Counted from the stretch's first letter, positions 1-9,055 are shown. The stretch is DNA of 58,349 bases from Acidobacteriota bacterium (GCA_003165465.1 PLUM01000082.1:1-58349); one strand, 5' to 3'. The notes: a model not told the origin generated them from the sequence alone. Made by a program: numbers and translations.

Positions 1-326
1 AGCGCCACGTCGCGCTTCGCTTCGAAGGCGCGCGGCACTTCCGGTGACACAGGCGCAGGAGCGGCGTTCGCGGGCAGGGCCGGTACGGTCGGCGCGTGCT
101 TTGTCGCGCCGTTCCCTGGCGCATCCCCTGATTCCAGCGCCCGCACAGCCTCCGCCAGCGGATACTTGGCCGGCGACGGCACGGGTTCTCTCTTTACCAC
201 CGCAGGGGGCGGTTCGGCGGGTGTTGGACTCTGAGTTGGCGAGCCATTCGTTGCCTGCTGCGCTTGCCCCGCCGCGCTTCCAACCAAAGAAAGAGCCAGC
301 ATTGCTACTACATAGTTCGTTTTCAT
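1..326 (-). CDS. trbG: TrbG/VirB9-like mating channel protein (N-terminal part, cut by window edge)
   Basis: The reverse strand opens with ATG at 326 and stays open to the window edge, so only the first 108 codons are seen. Residues 1-23 form a signal peptide with a hydrophobic core (MLALSLVGSAAG). The next ~75 residues are rich in Pro, Ala and Thr, like the linker that precedes the beta domain of TrbG/VirB9, a periplasmic/outer-membrane ring component of the type IV secretion channel. A GAGGGA ribosome site lies 4 nt before the ATG. The identity rests mostly on gene order: it follows trbF by 8 nt, as in RP4 and Ti trb operons. The conserved C-terminal domain is outside the window. Confidence 0.65.
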   Translation of the reverse strand, partial: MKTNYVVAMLALSLVGSAAGQAQQATNGSPTQSPTPAEPPPAVVKREPVPSPAKYPLAEAVRALESGDAPGNGATKHAPTVPALPANAAPAPVSPEVPRAFEAKRDVA

Positions 327-334
327 AGCGTCCC

Positions 335-1030
335 TCACAGAACTTTCGACAACGTGATATCCATGACGTAGATCCCGAACGGATTCACTCTCAGAACCGC
401 CTCATCCGTTGGAGGATTGATCGCCACCGTGAAAATGCCTCTCCACTTGTCCGAGGAGATCGGCTTGCCGTCGAGCGTCCGCTCCGTTTCCGTCCAATCG
501 ACTTCATAGCTGTGCGGTGAGTTTGGCAAGATCGCGTTCACCTCCACCTGCACCGTTTCGCGGGAGCCCCGCTCGAACGGCTGATTTGCGCGGAAATAGT
601 CGGTGACGAGTGTTTGCGCCGCGCTTTGACTGCCGATCATGGCGTATACATGATCGATCGCAGCGCGCTCGGCTAGGCCGTCGCTGGTCACGCCGCGCAT
701 GTCCTGCACCCATTGCGTGATTGCCGCCAGCTTCATGCGCTCATCAACGGGAGAAGTCCGATCGACGGTACCCGCCGCGGCCACACGGCCGAGCGAATCG
801 ACAGCCACCACATACGGAGTAGTTCGGGGGCGCGTCGCCACACCAATAATGACAACGGCCTCAGCGAGAGCCACGAGTAGCGCCAGGACCGCAGCTCCGC
901 GCCATTGTTGCGCACGCTTAATCAAACCGCCGTAGCGTTCGTCCCACTCCCGGCGCGCGACCAAATACGGACTCCCGAAGGACTCATCTTTCGAGCTCTT
1001 CTGCTGTGTGAGTGCAATTGCTTTAGACAC
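335..1030 (-). CDS. trbF: Conjugal transfer protein TrbF (VirB8 family)
   Basis: The 231-residue protein has a short cytoplasmic N-terminus (residues 1-45), one membrane segment (about 46-64, AAVLALLVALAEAVVIIGV) and a periplasmic NTF2-like domain, the architecture of TrbF/VirB8. VirB8 proteins nucleate assembly of the type IV secretion channel at the inner membrane and contact VirB6, VirB9 and VirB10. Recognisable family features are the PYLVARREWDERYG stretch before the membrane helix and PYVVAVDSLGRV directly after it. It sits between trbL (17 nt away) and trbG (8 nt away), so all three are probably translated from one transcript. Confidence 0.93.
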   Translation of the reverse strand: MSKAIALTQQKSSKDESFGSPYLVARREWDERYGGLIKRAQQWRGAAVLALLVALAEAVVIIGVATRPRTTPYVVAVDSLGRVAAAGTVDRTSPVDERMKLAAITQWVQDMRGVTSDGLAERAAIDHVYAMIGSQSAAQTLVTDYFRANQPFERGSRETVQVEVNAILPNSPHSYEVDWTETERTLDGKPISSDKWRGIFTVAINPPTDEAVLRVNPFGIYVMDITLSKVL

Positions 1031-1047
1031 CGCTCCACCTCTCGTAG

Positions 1048-2466
1048 TTAGCTTTCACCGTGCCCTGTCGAACTCGACGGTGGCGCGTGAGACGTTCCGT
1101 CGTGCGGAATGCGAACACTGTTCATCGCATACTGCGCCCGCGTTGCCGTACGCTCGAGCGCATCGAGGAAGGAATCATTCGCACCAGCCGCCGCGGATCG
1201 CGGCGGGCCGGGTTGCTGGCCCGACGTTTGCGCTGCAAGAGGACGCGACGGCGGCGCGGGTTGATTTGCGCCACCTGGCATGCCGTTTTGCGTTGCAGCG
1301 GAAGATCCTCCCCCACTCGGGGAGCTTGGTCCGTTTCCATTCCCCCCACCGCCTCCACCTGGCCGTGGTGTCGCACCGGTGGCTCCGTTCGCCCCACCGC
1401 CTCCAGGTCCGCGTGAGCCTGCTGCCACTGCTTCCTTTACTTTCGTCAAAGCATCAGAGCCGCGTGCGGCATATCCTGTCGCAAGTACACCTGCACCCAC
1501 TGCGGCCATGCCAACACCCATGCCGACGCCTGTCAGGTCGCCGCCACTCATCGAAGCCACTCCGCCCAGCATTGCGGAAGAGATTTTGGGAGACATCCAG
1601 CAAACACAGAGGAACATCACCGCGGCGGCGGCCAAGTCGAATCCAGTTCGGGCAGGGTCGGTCGACGTCGCGGCAGTTTGTGCGACCGCTATCCAACCCT
1701 GAGAGACCGTCATCCCTGCTCCCACCAGCAAGTAAAGTACGAGGATTTTCATACCGACCGACACGGCGTAGGCGATGTACCGCTCCACGTATGCCGCAGT
1801 CCACCGCGAACCGCCGAATCCAAGAAAGATCACTCCCGCGCCAATCACGAGATAGCTTTCCACCATCGCCACCACGAATTGAATCGCTATAGCGAGATAT
1901 GCGATGAAAATAACGACAGCACAAAAAACGAGTGCCATGCTACTCGCAAAACCTGTCAGAAAATCCGCACCCTTCAAGGAATAAAGAAGATCGACGGACA
2001 TATTCACGCCAAAGCCAACGATGGCGCTCGGCCCCAGAGGGCCTACGGACGATGCGCTTTGGCCCAAGATATGAAAGCTGTTGATGATGGCGGGAATCCA
2101 CCCGCCTCCCCCGGGAGTAACGCCATAGAGCAGAATGGCGTAGAAAATTCCGATCCACATGATTTTGCGAACGATGGTCGCCGTGAGCGCCTGGAAATCG
2201 GCTTTTTCAATTGCCAGAAGAGTGAAGCTCCAGGCTACTTCGACGCCAGCAAGCAAAAAGAAAAGCCGCTGCGCGGCACCAAGGAGCTTTGTTATCCAAG
2301 CATTTTGGAGACCCTTATATTCATCGAGGATGCTGGATGGCCCGTTTACGGAATTCGGTCCTTGAGCGTGCGCGAGGGCGGCGGCACTCAAAAGAACAAC
2401 GCCGATCACAACCACATGGCTCAATACCATGTAGAAACGCCAGCGCCCTCTGCGCTTGCCACTCAT
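1048..2466 (-). CDS. trbL: Conjugal transfer protein TrbL (VirB6 family, polytopic membrane protein)
   Basis: The 472-residue protein starts with a signal-like helix (about residues 12-33) and has several further hydrophobic helices up to about residue 340, typical of TrbL/VirB6, the inner-membrane protein that guides DNA into the channel. Motifs such as WSFTLLAIEKADFQALTATI and GFGGSRWTAAYVERYIAY match TrbL proteins I know. The last ~130 residues are a Gly/Pro/Ser-rich low-complexity tail containing long Gly runs. This also explains the many spurious open frames on the opposite strand. It lies between the TrbK-like lipoprotein gene (9 nt upstream) and trbF. Confidence 0.93.
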   Translation of the reverse strand: MSGKRRGRWRFYMVLSHVVVIGVVLLSAAALAHAQGPNSVNGPSSILDEYKGLQNAWITKLLGAAQRLFFLLAGVEVAWSFTLLAIEKADFQALTATIVRKIMWIGIFYAILLYGVTPGGGGWIPAIINSFHILGQSASSVGPLGPSAIVGFGVNMSVDLLYSLKGADFLTGFASSMALVFCAVVIFIAYLAIAIQFVVAMVESYLVIGAGVIFLGFGGSRWTAAYVERYIAYAVSVGMKILVLYLLVGAGMTVSQGWIAVAQTAATSTDPARTGFDLAAAAVMFLCVCWMSPKISSAMLGGVASMSGGDLTGVGMGVGMAAVGAGVLATGYAARGSDALTKVKEAVAAGSRGPGGGGANGATGATPRPGGGGGGNGNGPSSPSGGGSSAATQNGMPGGANQPAPPSRPLAAQTSGQQPGPPRSAAAGANDSFLDALERTATRAQYAMNSVRIPHDGTSHAPPSSSTGHGES

Positions 2467-2475
2467 GTCTTCACC

Positions 2476-2802
2476 TCAATACTTCTTGTCGTCTGTCCGT
2501 ATTGGTTCATTTCCGATCATTGTTGACGTAATAGCTGAACCGCACACGCGACCCTCAGTTGTGTCTCGCCAATCTGCCGGCTTCGAATCTTTCACTTCTA
2601 AGCATTCCTTCTTGATTTCCTTTGCCAGATCCTGGTGTTTATTAAACCAATCGTTGATCGAATTCGTGCTTGCCTGAGATAAATCACCAGATCCCGCATC
2701 TTCGACCTTTTTCACGATGGGGCTTGGCGGTTCCGCCTTCTTGCAACCCATGGGTGCACCCACAAGAACCAGAATCGAAACCGCCATCCATGCTCGTTTC
2801 AT
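2476..2802 (-). CDS. TrbK/EexN-like entry-exclusion lipoprotein
   Basis: The 108-residue protein has a lipoprotein signal peptide: a positively charged start, a hydrophobic stretch and a lipobox ending in APMGC (Cys20), so it is probably anchored to a membrane by a lipidated cysteine. The mature part holds two further cysteines in a pattern resembling EexN-type entry-exclusion proteins (KKECLEV ... EGRVCGSA). Its position between trbJ and trbL is exactly that of trbK in RP4 and Ti trb operons, where TrbK blocks transfer into cells that already carry the element. The function is inferred from position, lipobox and the Cys pattern; sequence similarity to RP4 TrbK itself is not obvious. Confidence 0.75.
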   Translation of the reverse strand: MKRAWMAVSILVLVGAPMGCKKAEPPSPIVKKVEDAGSGDLSQASTNSINDWFNKHQDLAKEIKKECLEVKDSKPADWRDTTEGRVCGSAITSTMIGNEPIRTDDKKY

Positions 2803-2819
2803 GTCGTCTCCCCGCGGAG

Positions 2820-3530
2820 TCAGTATTTTTTCTGATCGGTCACGAGCGGGTGCGTTCCAAACACTTGCTCCAGAGCCGCACTATCCGCTTGTTCCTTCTG
2901 AATCTGCTCCGCCTGATATGCTTGTTTACTCTGTAGGTCGGTCAAGATCAACTGCCGAAGTGACATCAGTTGTTCTACCTGCTGCTCAGCAATCTGATTC
3001 CCCACTTCAACCGCCTGCATCTGGCCGCCCGCTCCCGTGGACATGGTGCGAAGTTGCGCGAGTACCGCCTGTGCATTGTTCAGTTGCTGGCCTTGCAAGC
3101 CCGCAGCCCGCAATGAGTTCATCGTGGTATCGAGCGAGGTCTGCGACCATTTCTTATAGTCGTTAAAATACCCGGAGGTGCGGAAACTGTAGCCCGGGAA
3201 CGTATTCCGAAACTGAGCATCGAGATTGCCCATCGAATACGACAGGGCTTGGCCGCCTTGCACGACTTGCGCGAGTTGCGATAAATCCTGCTGGATAGGA
3301 CCAAAGAGCTGCTGCGGCAACACCAGTCCCTGTTTCAACTGCTCTTCATATTGCTTCAGCTCGTTCTCGAGCTGAAGTCCCTGCCGGATGTAGCCCATAA
3401 TCAATTGGACGTGATTTAGAATCTGCGTCCATTCCGTTGCCATACCCGCCACTACTCCCGCATCCGTAGGCGCAGGAACACCCAAAAACAGCATAGACAC
3501 CGCAACTGTGAACACCATTATTTTTTTCAT
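2820..3530 (-). CDS. trbJ: Conjugal transfer protein TrbJ (VirB5-like)
   Basis: The 236-residue protein begins with a signal peptide (residues 1-24, cleavage near PTDAG) and continues as mainly alpha-helical sequence with many Gln and Leu, as in TrbJ/VirB5, the minor pilus component exported to the periplasm and pilus tip. The segment QILNHVQLIMGYIRQGLQLE is the family's typical N-terminal helix. It overlaps the end of trbE by 4 nt (start codon inside the upstream stop region), which indicates translational coupling. Confidence 0.92.
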   Translation of the reverse strand: MKKIMVFTVAVSMLFLGVPAPTDAGVVAGMATEWTQILNHVQLIMGYIRQGLQLENELKQYEEQLKQGLVLPQQLFGPIQQDLSQLAQVVQGGQALSYSMGNLDAQFRNTFPGYSFRTSGYFNDYKKWSQTSLDTTMNSLRAAGLQGQQLNNAQAVLAQLRTMSTGAGGQMQAVEVGNQIAEQQVEQLMSLRQLILTDLQSKQAYQAEQIQKEQADSAALEQVFGTHPLVTDQKKY

Positions 3531-5998
3531 GCCGATATTCTCCTTTCAAGTGCACCCTCAACTTCACGCCACCAGTCCGCCCAATCCGAGCGGCCTCGTT
3601 GGCTCAACCACTCCGCTTGCCAGGTTCGGGGATGGGCACGCATGACCTCCTCCGCCTTTTTACGGTCATCCGGACTATTCACGCCGACAAACGCAAGCGC
3701 AACGCCGCCAAGTCCCAGCGAAATAAGACGACGACCCTCTGGCGAAACCACGTAATACTGGCGCTTCGGAATGGCGCCCTGAACGATCTGGATCTCCCGG
3801 TCATTGAGACCCACCGCTTCATACAAACGGCGCGACTGCGCGTTCGCCGCTTCCGCGTTCGCCAGCAGAATTTTCGTGGGGCACGCTTCCATAACCACAT
3901 CGCTGATACCCGAATTGAAGATGTCAGAGAGATTTTGCGTAGCGAGAACGACAACCGCGTTCAGCTTGCGCAACGTCTTCAGCCAATCGCGAAGGTATTC
4001 GCGGAACAACTCATCCCGCAGATAGACCCAGGCCTCATCGAGAACAATGAGTGTGGGACGCCCATCCAGCTTCTTCTGGATTCGACGGAACAAGTACAGC
4101 AGTACCGCGACCGTGGCTTTGCTATTGCCATCGCCGTACTTCATGAGGTGGTCCATCTCGAACACCATCATGCGTCCGTCCCGCAAACCATCCTTATCGG
4201 CATCGAGCAGACGGCCGAGCGGTCCGCTCAGTGTGTAGACTTCGAGCGCGGAGCGAACTTCCTTGTTCTGCACCGTCGCTAGAAAATCCGTCAGCGTCCG
4301 CCGCGGCGAACCTTGCGTCAGCTTCATGGCGTCCGCCACCGCGTTGCGGTGATGGGGCTTCATGTCGAGACCACCGAGCGTGCAGAGTTTTTCGATCCAG
4401 CTATTCGCCCAGGCCAGGTCGCTGTCATCGGTGAGGTCCGCCAATGGATAAAACGATAGTCCATCGGTCTCACCGCCGAGATCGTAAAACTCACCGCCGC
4501 AGGCCCGCGTAAGCACCGCGAGCGAGTAGCCCTTATCGAAAGCGAACACTTGCGCTCGGGGATACCGGAAGAACTGTGCAACTATGAATCCGAGGAACGT
4601 TGATTTTCCCGAGCCTGGCGGACCGACCATGAAGGTGTGCCCGATATCCCCACAGTGCAGATTGAAGCGGAACGGAGTCGATCCCGTTGTCGCCGCATAC
4701 AACAACGGCGGGCTTTTCGGCGGATAGAACGGGCAGGGATTTTCTTTATTCCCAGCCCACACCGCACTTATCGGAAGAAGGTCCGCGAGGTTCAGCGTAT
4801 GCAAGACAACCCGCCTCACATTGCGATAACCATCTCCGGGAAGGCTCCCTCTCCAGGCCTCGACACTGTTCACATCTTCGATCCGTGCCGAGAAACCCAA
4901 GTTTTGCACCGTCTTCGCGACCAGGGCGACAGCTTCCTCGACGCTGGGCTCATCCTCATCGCCGCAAATCACTGTGGTGGTGTATTGCGCGAATAGCACG
5001 TCGCCAGCGGCTGCAACGCTCATTGCCTCTTCCGCGTCGATGCTCATCTCGTGCGCGTGTAGGTTCACGGCCCCGGTCTGCGTTTGCATGATCTGGTCTT
5101 TAAGGCCGCGCATCTTCGAACGCCATTTCTTGCGCACCTTATCGAGGAACGAACGCGCCTCTTCCGGGTCCATTAGAATTGCCCGCGTGTTCCAGCGGCA
5201 TTCGATCGGCAACGTATCGAGCGCCGCGAGAATTCCCGGCACGCTCGCTTTGGGGAATCCATCGATGGCCACCACACGCAGATGCTTGCGCCCAATGCGT
5301 GGCGTCAAACCACCCACGAAATCCTCCGTGGCCAGCATGTCGTTCAGATACACCGGAAATTCAGGAAGCCGGATGGGGTGATCTTTCCATGACACGCAGC
5401 GATGCACGTAGCGCAGCAATTCATCGTGAACCACTGAATTACCGGTTGTGTCTTTTGTGATCACCGCTTTCAAGCGCGTCACGGCGAACAAAGACTTGAA
5501 AACGTCCTCGAAACTCGCAATGCGGTTCTTGAAATAATCCACGATACGCGCGGCATTCCCCCGCTGCTCCTTCATGCCCTCAAACATCCATCCTTTGATC
5601 TTCTCTTCTCGGGCAACGGGGGGAAGGTAGGTCAGCGAAAGGTAGTAGTCGCTTTCGAAATGAACGCCCTCGGACATGAACTGCTCGCGCCGCTCATCGT
5701 CGATGATCTTTGTAACCGAATCCGGAAACTCTTGATGTTCTGGGTAGCCGGGCGCTGGGGCGCGAACGCTGTCACACTGCACCATCCAGCCCCCGCCAAG
5801 TCGAAGCAATGCTCCCAAACGCCCGCTGAGCGCGGCCATCTCTCCGTTTGTGGCCGAACCGAGATCGGGTCCTTGAAACTTCCAAGCCGCAAGCAGGCCG
5901 CCGTCTTGCAAAAGGAGAACCCCGTCCTCAATCAAGGAGTCGTAGAGGAGCAGGTCGGCTAATCCAATCGCGTGACGGCGCTGTTCGATAAAGGGCAT
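3527..5998 (-). CDS. trbE: Conjugal transfer ATPase TrbE (VirB4 family)
   Basis: The 823-residue protein is the VirB4-class ATPase that powers pilus assembly and substrate transport at the inner membrane. Its N-terminal half carries the CagE/TrbE/VirB region. The ATPase core has Walker A GPPGSGKSTFLGF, Walker B LIVLDEAWVYL and a conserved arginine-rich helix VVVLATQNLSDIF. The length (~820) is normal for TrbE. It is placed between trbD (3 nt upstream) and trbJ (4-nt overlap). No disruption is visible, so the mating channel operon appears intact as far as it can be seen. Confidence 0.97.
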   Translation of the reverse strand: MPFIEQRRHAIGLADLLLYDSLIEDGVLLLQDGGLLAAWKFQGPDLGSATNGEMAALSGRLGALLRLGGGWMVQCDSVRAPAPGYPEHQEFPDSVTKIIDDERREQFMSEGVHFESDYYLSLTYLPPVAREEKIKGWMFEGMKEQRGNAARIVDYFKNRIASFEDVFKSLFAVTRLKAVITKDTTGNSVVHDELLRYVHRCVSWKDHPIRLPEFPVYLNDMLATEDFVGGLTPRIGRKHLRVVAIDGFPKASVPGILAALDTLPIECRWNTRAILMDPEEARSFLDKVRKKWRSKMRGLKDQIMQTQTGAVNLHAHEMSIDAEEAMSVAAAGDVLFAQYTTTVICGDEDEPSVEEAVALVAKTVQNLGFSARIEDVNSVEAWRGSLPGDGYRNVRRVVLHTLNLADLLPISAVWAGNKENPCPFYPPKSPPLLYAATTGSTPFRFNLHCGDIGHTFMVGPPGSGKSTFLGFIVAQFFRYPRAQVFAFDKGYSLAVLTRACGGEFYDLGGETDGLSFYPLADLTDDSDLAWANSWIEKLCTLGGLDMKPHHRNAVADAMKLTQGSPRRTLTDFLATVQNKEVRSALEVYTLSGPLGRLLDADKDGLRDGRMMVFEMDHLMKYGDGNSKATVAVLLYLFRRIQKKLDGRPTLIVLDEAWVYLRDELFREYLRDWLKTLRKLNAVVVLATQNLSDIFNSGISDVVMEACPTKILLANAEAANAQSRRLYEAVGLNDREIQIVQGAIPKRQYYVVSPEGRRLISLGLGGVALAFVGVNSPDDRKKAEEVMRAHPRTWQAEWLSQRGRSDWADWWREVEGALERRISA

Positions 5999-6001
5999 GG
6001 T

Positions 6002-6313
6002 TCATCTCCAATTCGCGGGGGTTGTAGTGGGTGGAGCGGACATCCGGCTCTTAGCGGGATAGAAATCCCGATAACGAATGTGCCGGATATAGACGTGACG
6101 CAAGAGGGGGTCCACCTTCGCCATGCGCGCGAGAACCCCCACCGCGATCAGCCACAGAACAAGCCCGGCAAGAATGCTCCACCACTTCATCACCGCAAAA
6201 ACCAACATCGCCGCCAGGATGGCGGAGACCAAAATCAATTCCCGGTCTCCGCCCATCAATAATTGCGGCCGGTTTGCAGACTCGTGAAACGGGACTTCCC
6301 GTGGTCCGTCCAT
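6002..6313 (-). CDS. trbD: Conjugal transfer protein TrbD (VirB3 family)
   Basis: The 103-residue protein has the VirB3 layout: a short N-terminus containing VPFHESANRP, two adjacent hydrophobic helices (about residues 28-60, rich in Ala, Val and Leu) and a charged C-terminal segment with RHVYIRHIRYRDFYPA. VirB3/TrbD is an inner-membrane partner of the VirB4/TrbE ATPase. It lies 2 nt from trbC and 3 nt from trbE, in the same order as in RP4. Confidence 0.92.
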   Translation of the reverse strand: MDGPREVPFHESANRPQLLMGGDRELILVSAILAAMLVFAVMKWWSILAGLVLWLIAVGVLARMAKVDPLLRHVYIRHIRYRDFYPAKSRMSAPPTTTPANWR

Positions 6314-6315
6314 TG

Positions 6316-6660
6316 CTAAACGACCGCAGCGCCAACCGCGAACAAGCCTCCGAGCAAGCCGGCTGCGGAGACAATGAAAGCGATTGCGCAGACTGCATAC
6401 ACCGCACGGCGAGCAAATTCATTCCACTCGCCGCCGAACACCAGCGTTACACCGATCGCCACCAGTGCGATAACCGCGATCGCACCCGCCACGGGCCCGC
6501 TTAACGACTGTTGCAGACGAGTCAGCGGAGCTTCCCAGGGCAATGCCGCTCCGCCAGCCGCTGCGGATGCGGGCAGACTGAGAACCACCGATGCCAGCGT
6601 CAGCAAGCCTGTTTGGGCTGCGAGACGCCGCCATTCCACTCTTTTCCTGAATACTTTCAT
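6316..6660 (-). CDS. trbC: Pilin TrbC (VirB2 family)
   Basis: The 114-residue product is the pilus subunit precursor. I chose ATG at 6660 because AAAGGA lies 8-9 nt upstream; a longer frame to 6699 lacks this. Residues 1-36 are a long signal peptide ending near SLPASAAAGG. The mature part has two hydrophobic helices separated by a short charged loop (GGEWNEFARRA), the hallmark of TrbC/VirB2 pilins, which in RP4 are trimmed and cyclised by TraF. A TraF-like protease is encoded in this window at about 21.9 kb. Confidence 0.93.
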   Translation of the reverse strand: MKVFRKRVEWRRLAAQTGLLTLASVVLSLPASAAAGGAALPWEAPLTRLQQSLSGPVAGAIAVIALVAIGVTLVFGGEWNEFARRAVYAVCAIAFIVSAAGLLGGLFAVGAAVV

Positions 6661-6686
6661 TTCGTTTTTTCCTTTCGTCTTGAGAT

Positions 6687-7028
6687 TCACAACCAGCAAC
6701 TACTCGCTCCACTGACGGTGAACCACGCCACCAGTGCAACGAATCCCGAACATAGAAGCGCCGCCGCAAACAAGACCACCAACGTCCGCCGCATTGTGTT
6801 TGGCAGATCGAGCAGCGTGCTCACGAGCACACCCGAAAAACCCAACGCCATAACCACCAGCGCTACGCGGCCCGCTCCAGGAAAAACCATCTGCGGCCTC
6901 CCCAACACGGGAAGGACCCAAAGCGCGCCCACCGCAACCATTGCGGCAACAGCGACAAACAACACGCTGGAAAGAAGGCCCGCGCTGTGCAAAGAATCCA
7001 TTCCGGTTTGTTGCGTGCTGTTTTCCAT
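6687..7028 (-). CDS. Small integral membrane protein between trbB and trbC
   Basis: The 113-residue protein starts with ATG at 7028, preceded by AGGGGG at good spacing. It has about three hydrophobic segments (near residues 17-41, 53-72 and 84-106) and no motif I recognise. It occupies the position between trbB and trbC, where RP4 and Ti operons have no gene. Spacing (8 nt from trbB, 26 nt to the trbC start) puts it in the trb transcript. It could be an accessory channel or pilus-processing component. It is not TrbC itself, because the following gene has the true pilin signature. Confidence 0.75.
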   Translation of the reverse strand: MENSTQQTGMDSLHSAGLLSSVLFVAVAAMVAVGALWVLPVLGRPQMVFPGAGRVALVVMALGFSGVLVSTLLDLPNTMRRTLVVLFAAALLCSGFVALVAWFTVSGASSCWL

Positions 7029-7036
7029 CGGGCCCC

Positions 7037-8053
7037 CTATACGTACTCCAGCTCGTAATTCCCATCGCGATACCCCATAACAACGGCTACCTCGCGGACC
7101 TTGCGGCCCGCGCGAATACTTGGCTCGCCGTCCACGAAGACGACCACATTCACTGCTTCGGCGATCAATTGCTGTTGCGGCGCGGCGGTCGCTTCCGCCA
7201 CCAGACTTTCCAGGCGAATCAGGGCCCCGTGTGCGTCGTTTGCGTGCACGCTTGCCGCGCCCCCTGGGTGCCCGGTGTTCCAAGCTTTGAGCATGCTCAA
7301 CGCTTCCGCGCCGCGCACTTCGCCCACGACTATCCGTGTCGGCTTCAGACGCATAGACGCGCGCAGGCAATCGAGCATCGACACACGCCCCACAGCGAGG
7401 AGCGCCACGGAGTTTTCTACGTTGCATTGCAATTCGGGCGTATCTTCGATGATGAGCACACGGTCATCCGGTGAAATGCCCGCCAGTTCGTCCAGGAGCG
7501 CATTGATGAACGTTGTCTTGCCGGAGCCCGTTGACCCGGCAACCAGGATATTTTTCCGCTGTGCTATCGCTGCGCGGATCACGTCCCCGTGGCGCTTGCC
7601 ACGCACTAGCTCCACAAAATAATCGCGATGCCGCTGGCGGTTCAGCTCATCGCTCTTATCCGTTAGGATTCCCGAAGTTTCGTAGTCCTTTAAGGTGAAC
7701 ACGCGATGAGGGCGTTGCCGGATCGCGAATACCGGTTGCCGTACTACAGGGGGGATCAAACCCTCGAAGCGGCTCCCATCCGTGGGCAGTTCCGTTTCTA
7801 GAATGGGGTTGTCGTGATTGATGACCGTGTCGCGAATCGCTGCAATCGTGCCGAACGCGCTCAAGGCTTGCGCTGGAAGCATCGAGCCTGCAACCTCAAA
7901 ATCCTGATGCGTGCGCTTCACCCACACCCGGCCATCGGCGTTAAGCAAGATATCTTCAGTGCGATGATCTTCAAGGCAGGAAGCGACGAGCGGCCCGAGT
8001 TCCCGGACCAGCTTTTCATTGCGGCGTTCGGTCACTTGCTGAAGCTCTTGCAT
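7037..8053 (-). CDS. trbB: Conjugal transfer ATPase TrbB (VirB11 family)
   Basis: The secretion ATPase forms a cytoplasmic hexamer that switches the channel between pilus building and DNA transfer. Walker A is VAGSTGSGKTTFINALL, followed by the Asp box LIIEDTPELQC, Walker B IVVGEVRGAEAL and the His box GHPGGAASVHAND, all in VirB11 order. I prefer ATG at 8053 (338 residues). A TTG at 8101 would add 16 residues but would fall within about 2 nt of the start predicted from a TATAGT -10 box at 8115-8110. This is the first gene of the leftward trb operon. Confidence 0.95.
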   Translation of the reverse strand: MQELQQVTERRNEKLVRELGPLVASCLEDHRTEDILLNADGRVWVKRTHQDFEVAGSMLPAQALSAFGTIAAIRDTVINHDNPILETELPTDGSRFEGLIPPVVRQPVFAIRQRPHRVFTLKDYETSGILTDKSDELNRQRHRDYFVELVRGKRHGDVIRAAIAQRKNILVAGSTGSGKTTFINALLDELAGISPDDRVLIIEDTPELQCNVENSVALLAVGRVSMLDCLRASMRLKPTRIVVGEVRGAEALSMLKAWNTGHPGGAASVHANDAHGALIRLESLVAEATAAPQQQLIAEAVNVVVFVDGEPSIRAGRKVREVAVVMGYRDGNYELEYV

Positions 8054-8104
8054 TGAGATGCGCTCGCTTATTCGATCTAAACTTACCCTGCTGTATGCCA
8101 ACCA

Positions 8105-8124
8105 ATGGTACTATACATACAGAG
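8105..8124. promoter_or_regulatory. Shared dyad site 1, in the trbB/repB-primase divergent promoter region
   Basis: Plus-strand ATGGTACTATACATAC resembles sites at 10231, 12769 (minus) and 18472. It lies between the divergent trbB operon and the primase gene. On the minus strand it contains TATAGT (8115-8110), a good -10 for trbB. Binding here could affect both directions. Confidence 0.5.
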
Positions 8125-8185
8125 TGTTAATGACTAGGGTACGTTATTACGCTTGAGCGCTGAGCTTGTCAAGTCGAAAAAGCAA

Positions 8186-9055
8186 ATGACAACGATCAGC
8201 ACACCGGAAGCCGTCGAGAAGCAGAGCTGCGCTATGTGCGCAAACGCTTTCGAAGTCGGCCTCTTTGATCCGAATGCCGCGCACGGAGCGATGCTCCCGC
8301 GTGTGTGGGACACGGACACGTTGCTTCGCTCCGTTTCTTGGTTGCGCCTGAAAAATGCCGAAGGCCGGAACATCTACATCCGGCCAGCCGGCGAACATAG
8401 TCTTTCGCTAATCGACGACGCCAGTATCCAGGTCATCGAGCGTTTGAAATCGGAAGGCTTTGCTCCAGCGGTTGTTCTGGAAACTTCTCCGGGGAACTTT
8501 CAAGCATGGCTGCGTCACGGACAGATTCTGCCGAAACCTCTTTCTACATTTGCAGCACGATTGCTGGCGTCGCGCTTTGGCGGTGACCTTGCTTCGGCGG
8601 ATTGGCGGCATTACGGAAGACTCGCAGGATTTACGAATCGCAAAGACAAGCATCGAAGGACGGATGGAACCTTTCCGTATGTCCGGCTGCATGAGGCCAC
8701 GGGAGCGGTGTATTCAAAAGCGATAGCATTTCTCGCGGAACTCAAAGGCCTATATGAAGCAGAGAAATCCAAGCTTCCGCTTCCCGCCTCTTTACGGCGC
8801 CGGAGCCTGTGCCTTTCGAATCTCAAAAGCATCGAGGACTTCCGCGCGAAGCCGATCTACGGCGGCGACCAGACGCGCGTGGATCTCGCTTATGCCGTCT
8901 ACGCTTTGGCCCACGGCGTATCGGAGAACGAAGCCCGCAACACCCTCGCCTCGCGTGATCTTACGCACAAAGGAGATAGAAAACGCCAAGAAGAGTATAT
9001 TGATCGGACGATCAAAAAGGCTCGGGAGCGAATCGGAGACAATTGCAAAGGCTAA
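8186..9055 (+). CDS. RepB-type DNA primase domain protein
   Basis: The 289-residue protein contains the RepB primase fold known from RSF1010-type replication: SWLRLKNAEGRNIYIRPAGE, LSLIDDAS, VVLETSPGNFQAWLRHG and DWRHYGRLAGFTNRK appear in the family order. The acidic LIDD and the His/Arg-rich DWRH motifs belong to the catalytic region. Such primases prime the transferred single strand or support autonomous replication of integrative elements. ATG at 8186 is preferred over an upstream TTG at 8153. The gene diverges from trbB and its stop overlaps the next start by 1 nt, so it forms an operon with the AbiEii-like pair. Confidence 0.88.
   Translation: MTTISTPEAVEKQSCAMCANAFEVGLFDPNAAHGAMLPRVWDTDTLLRSVSWLRLKNAEGRNIYIRPAGEHSLSLIDDASIQVIERLKSEGFAPAVVLETSPGNFQAWLRHGQILPKPLSTFAARLLASRFGGDLASADWRHYGRLAGFTNRKDKHRRTDGTFPYVRLHEATGAVYSKAIAFLAELKGLYEAEKSKLPLPASLRRRSLCLSNLKSIEDFRAKPIYGGDQTRVDLAYAVYALAHGVSENEARNTLASRDLTHKGDRKRQEEYIDRTIKKARERIGDNCKG

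Noticed and set aside
1008..1892. Long plus-strand open frame opposite trbL and trbF
   Set aside because: It is the mirror of the Gly/Pro-rich TrbL tail and gives a low-complexity Arg/Ser/His product without motifs.
3599..4282. Plus-strand 227-codon frame opposite trbE
   Set aside because: Shadow of a strongly conserved ATPase gene; product has no family resemblance.
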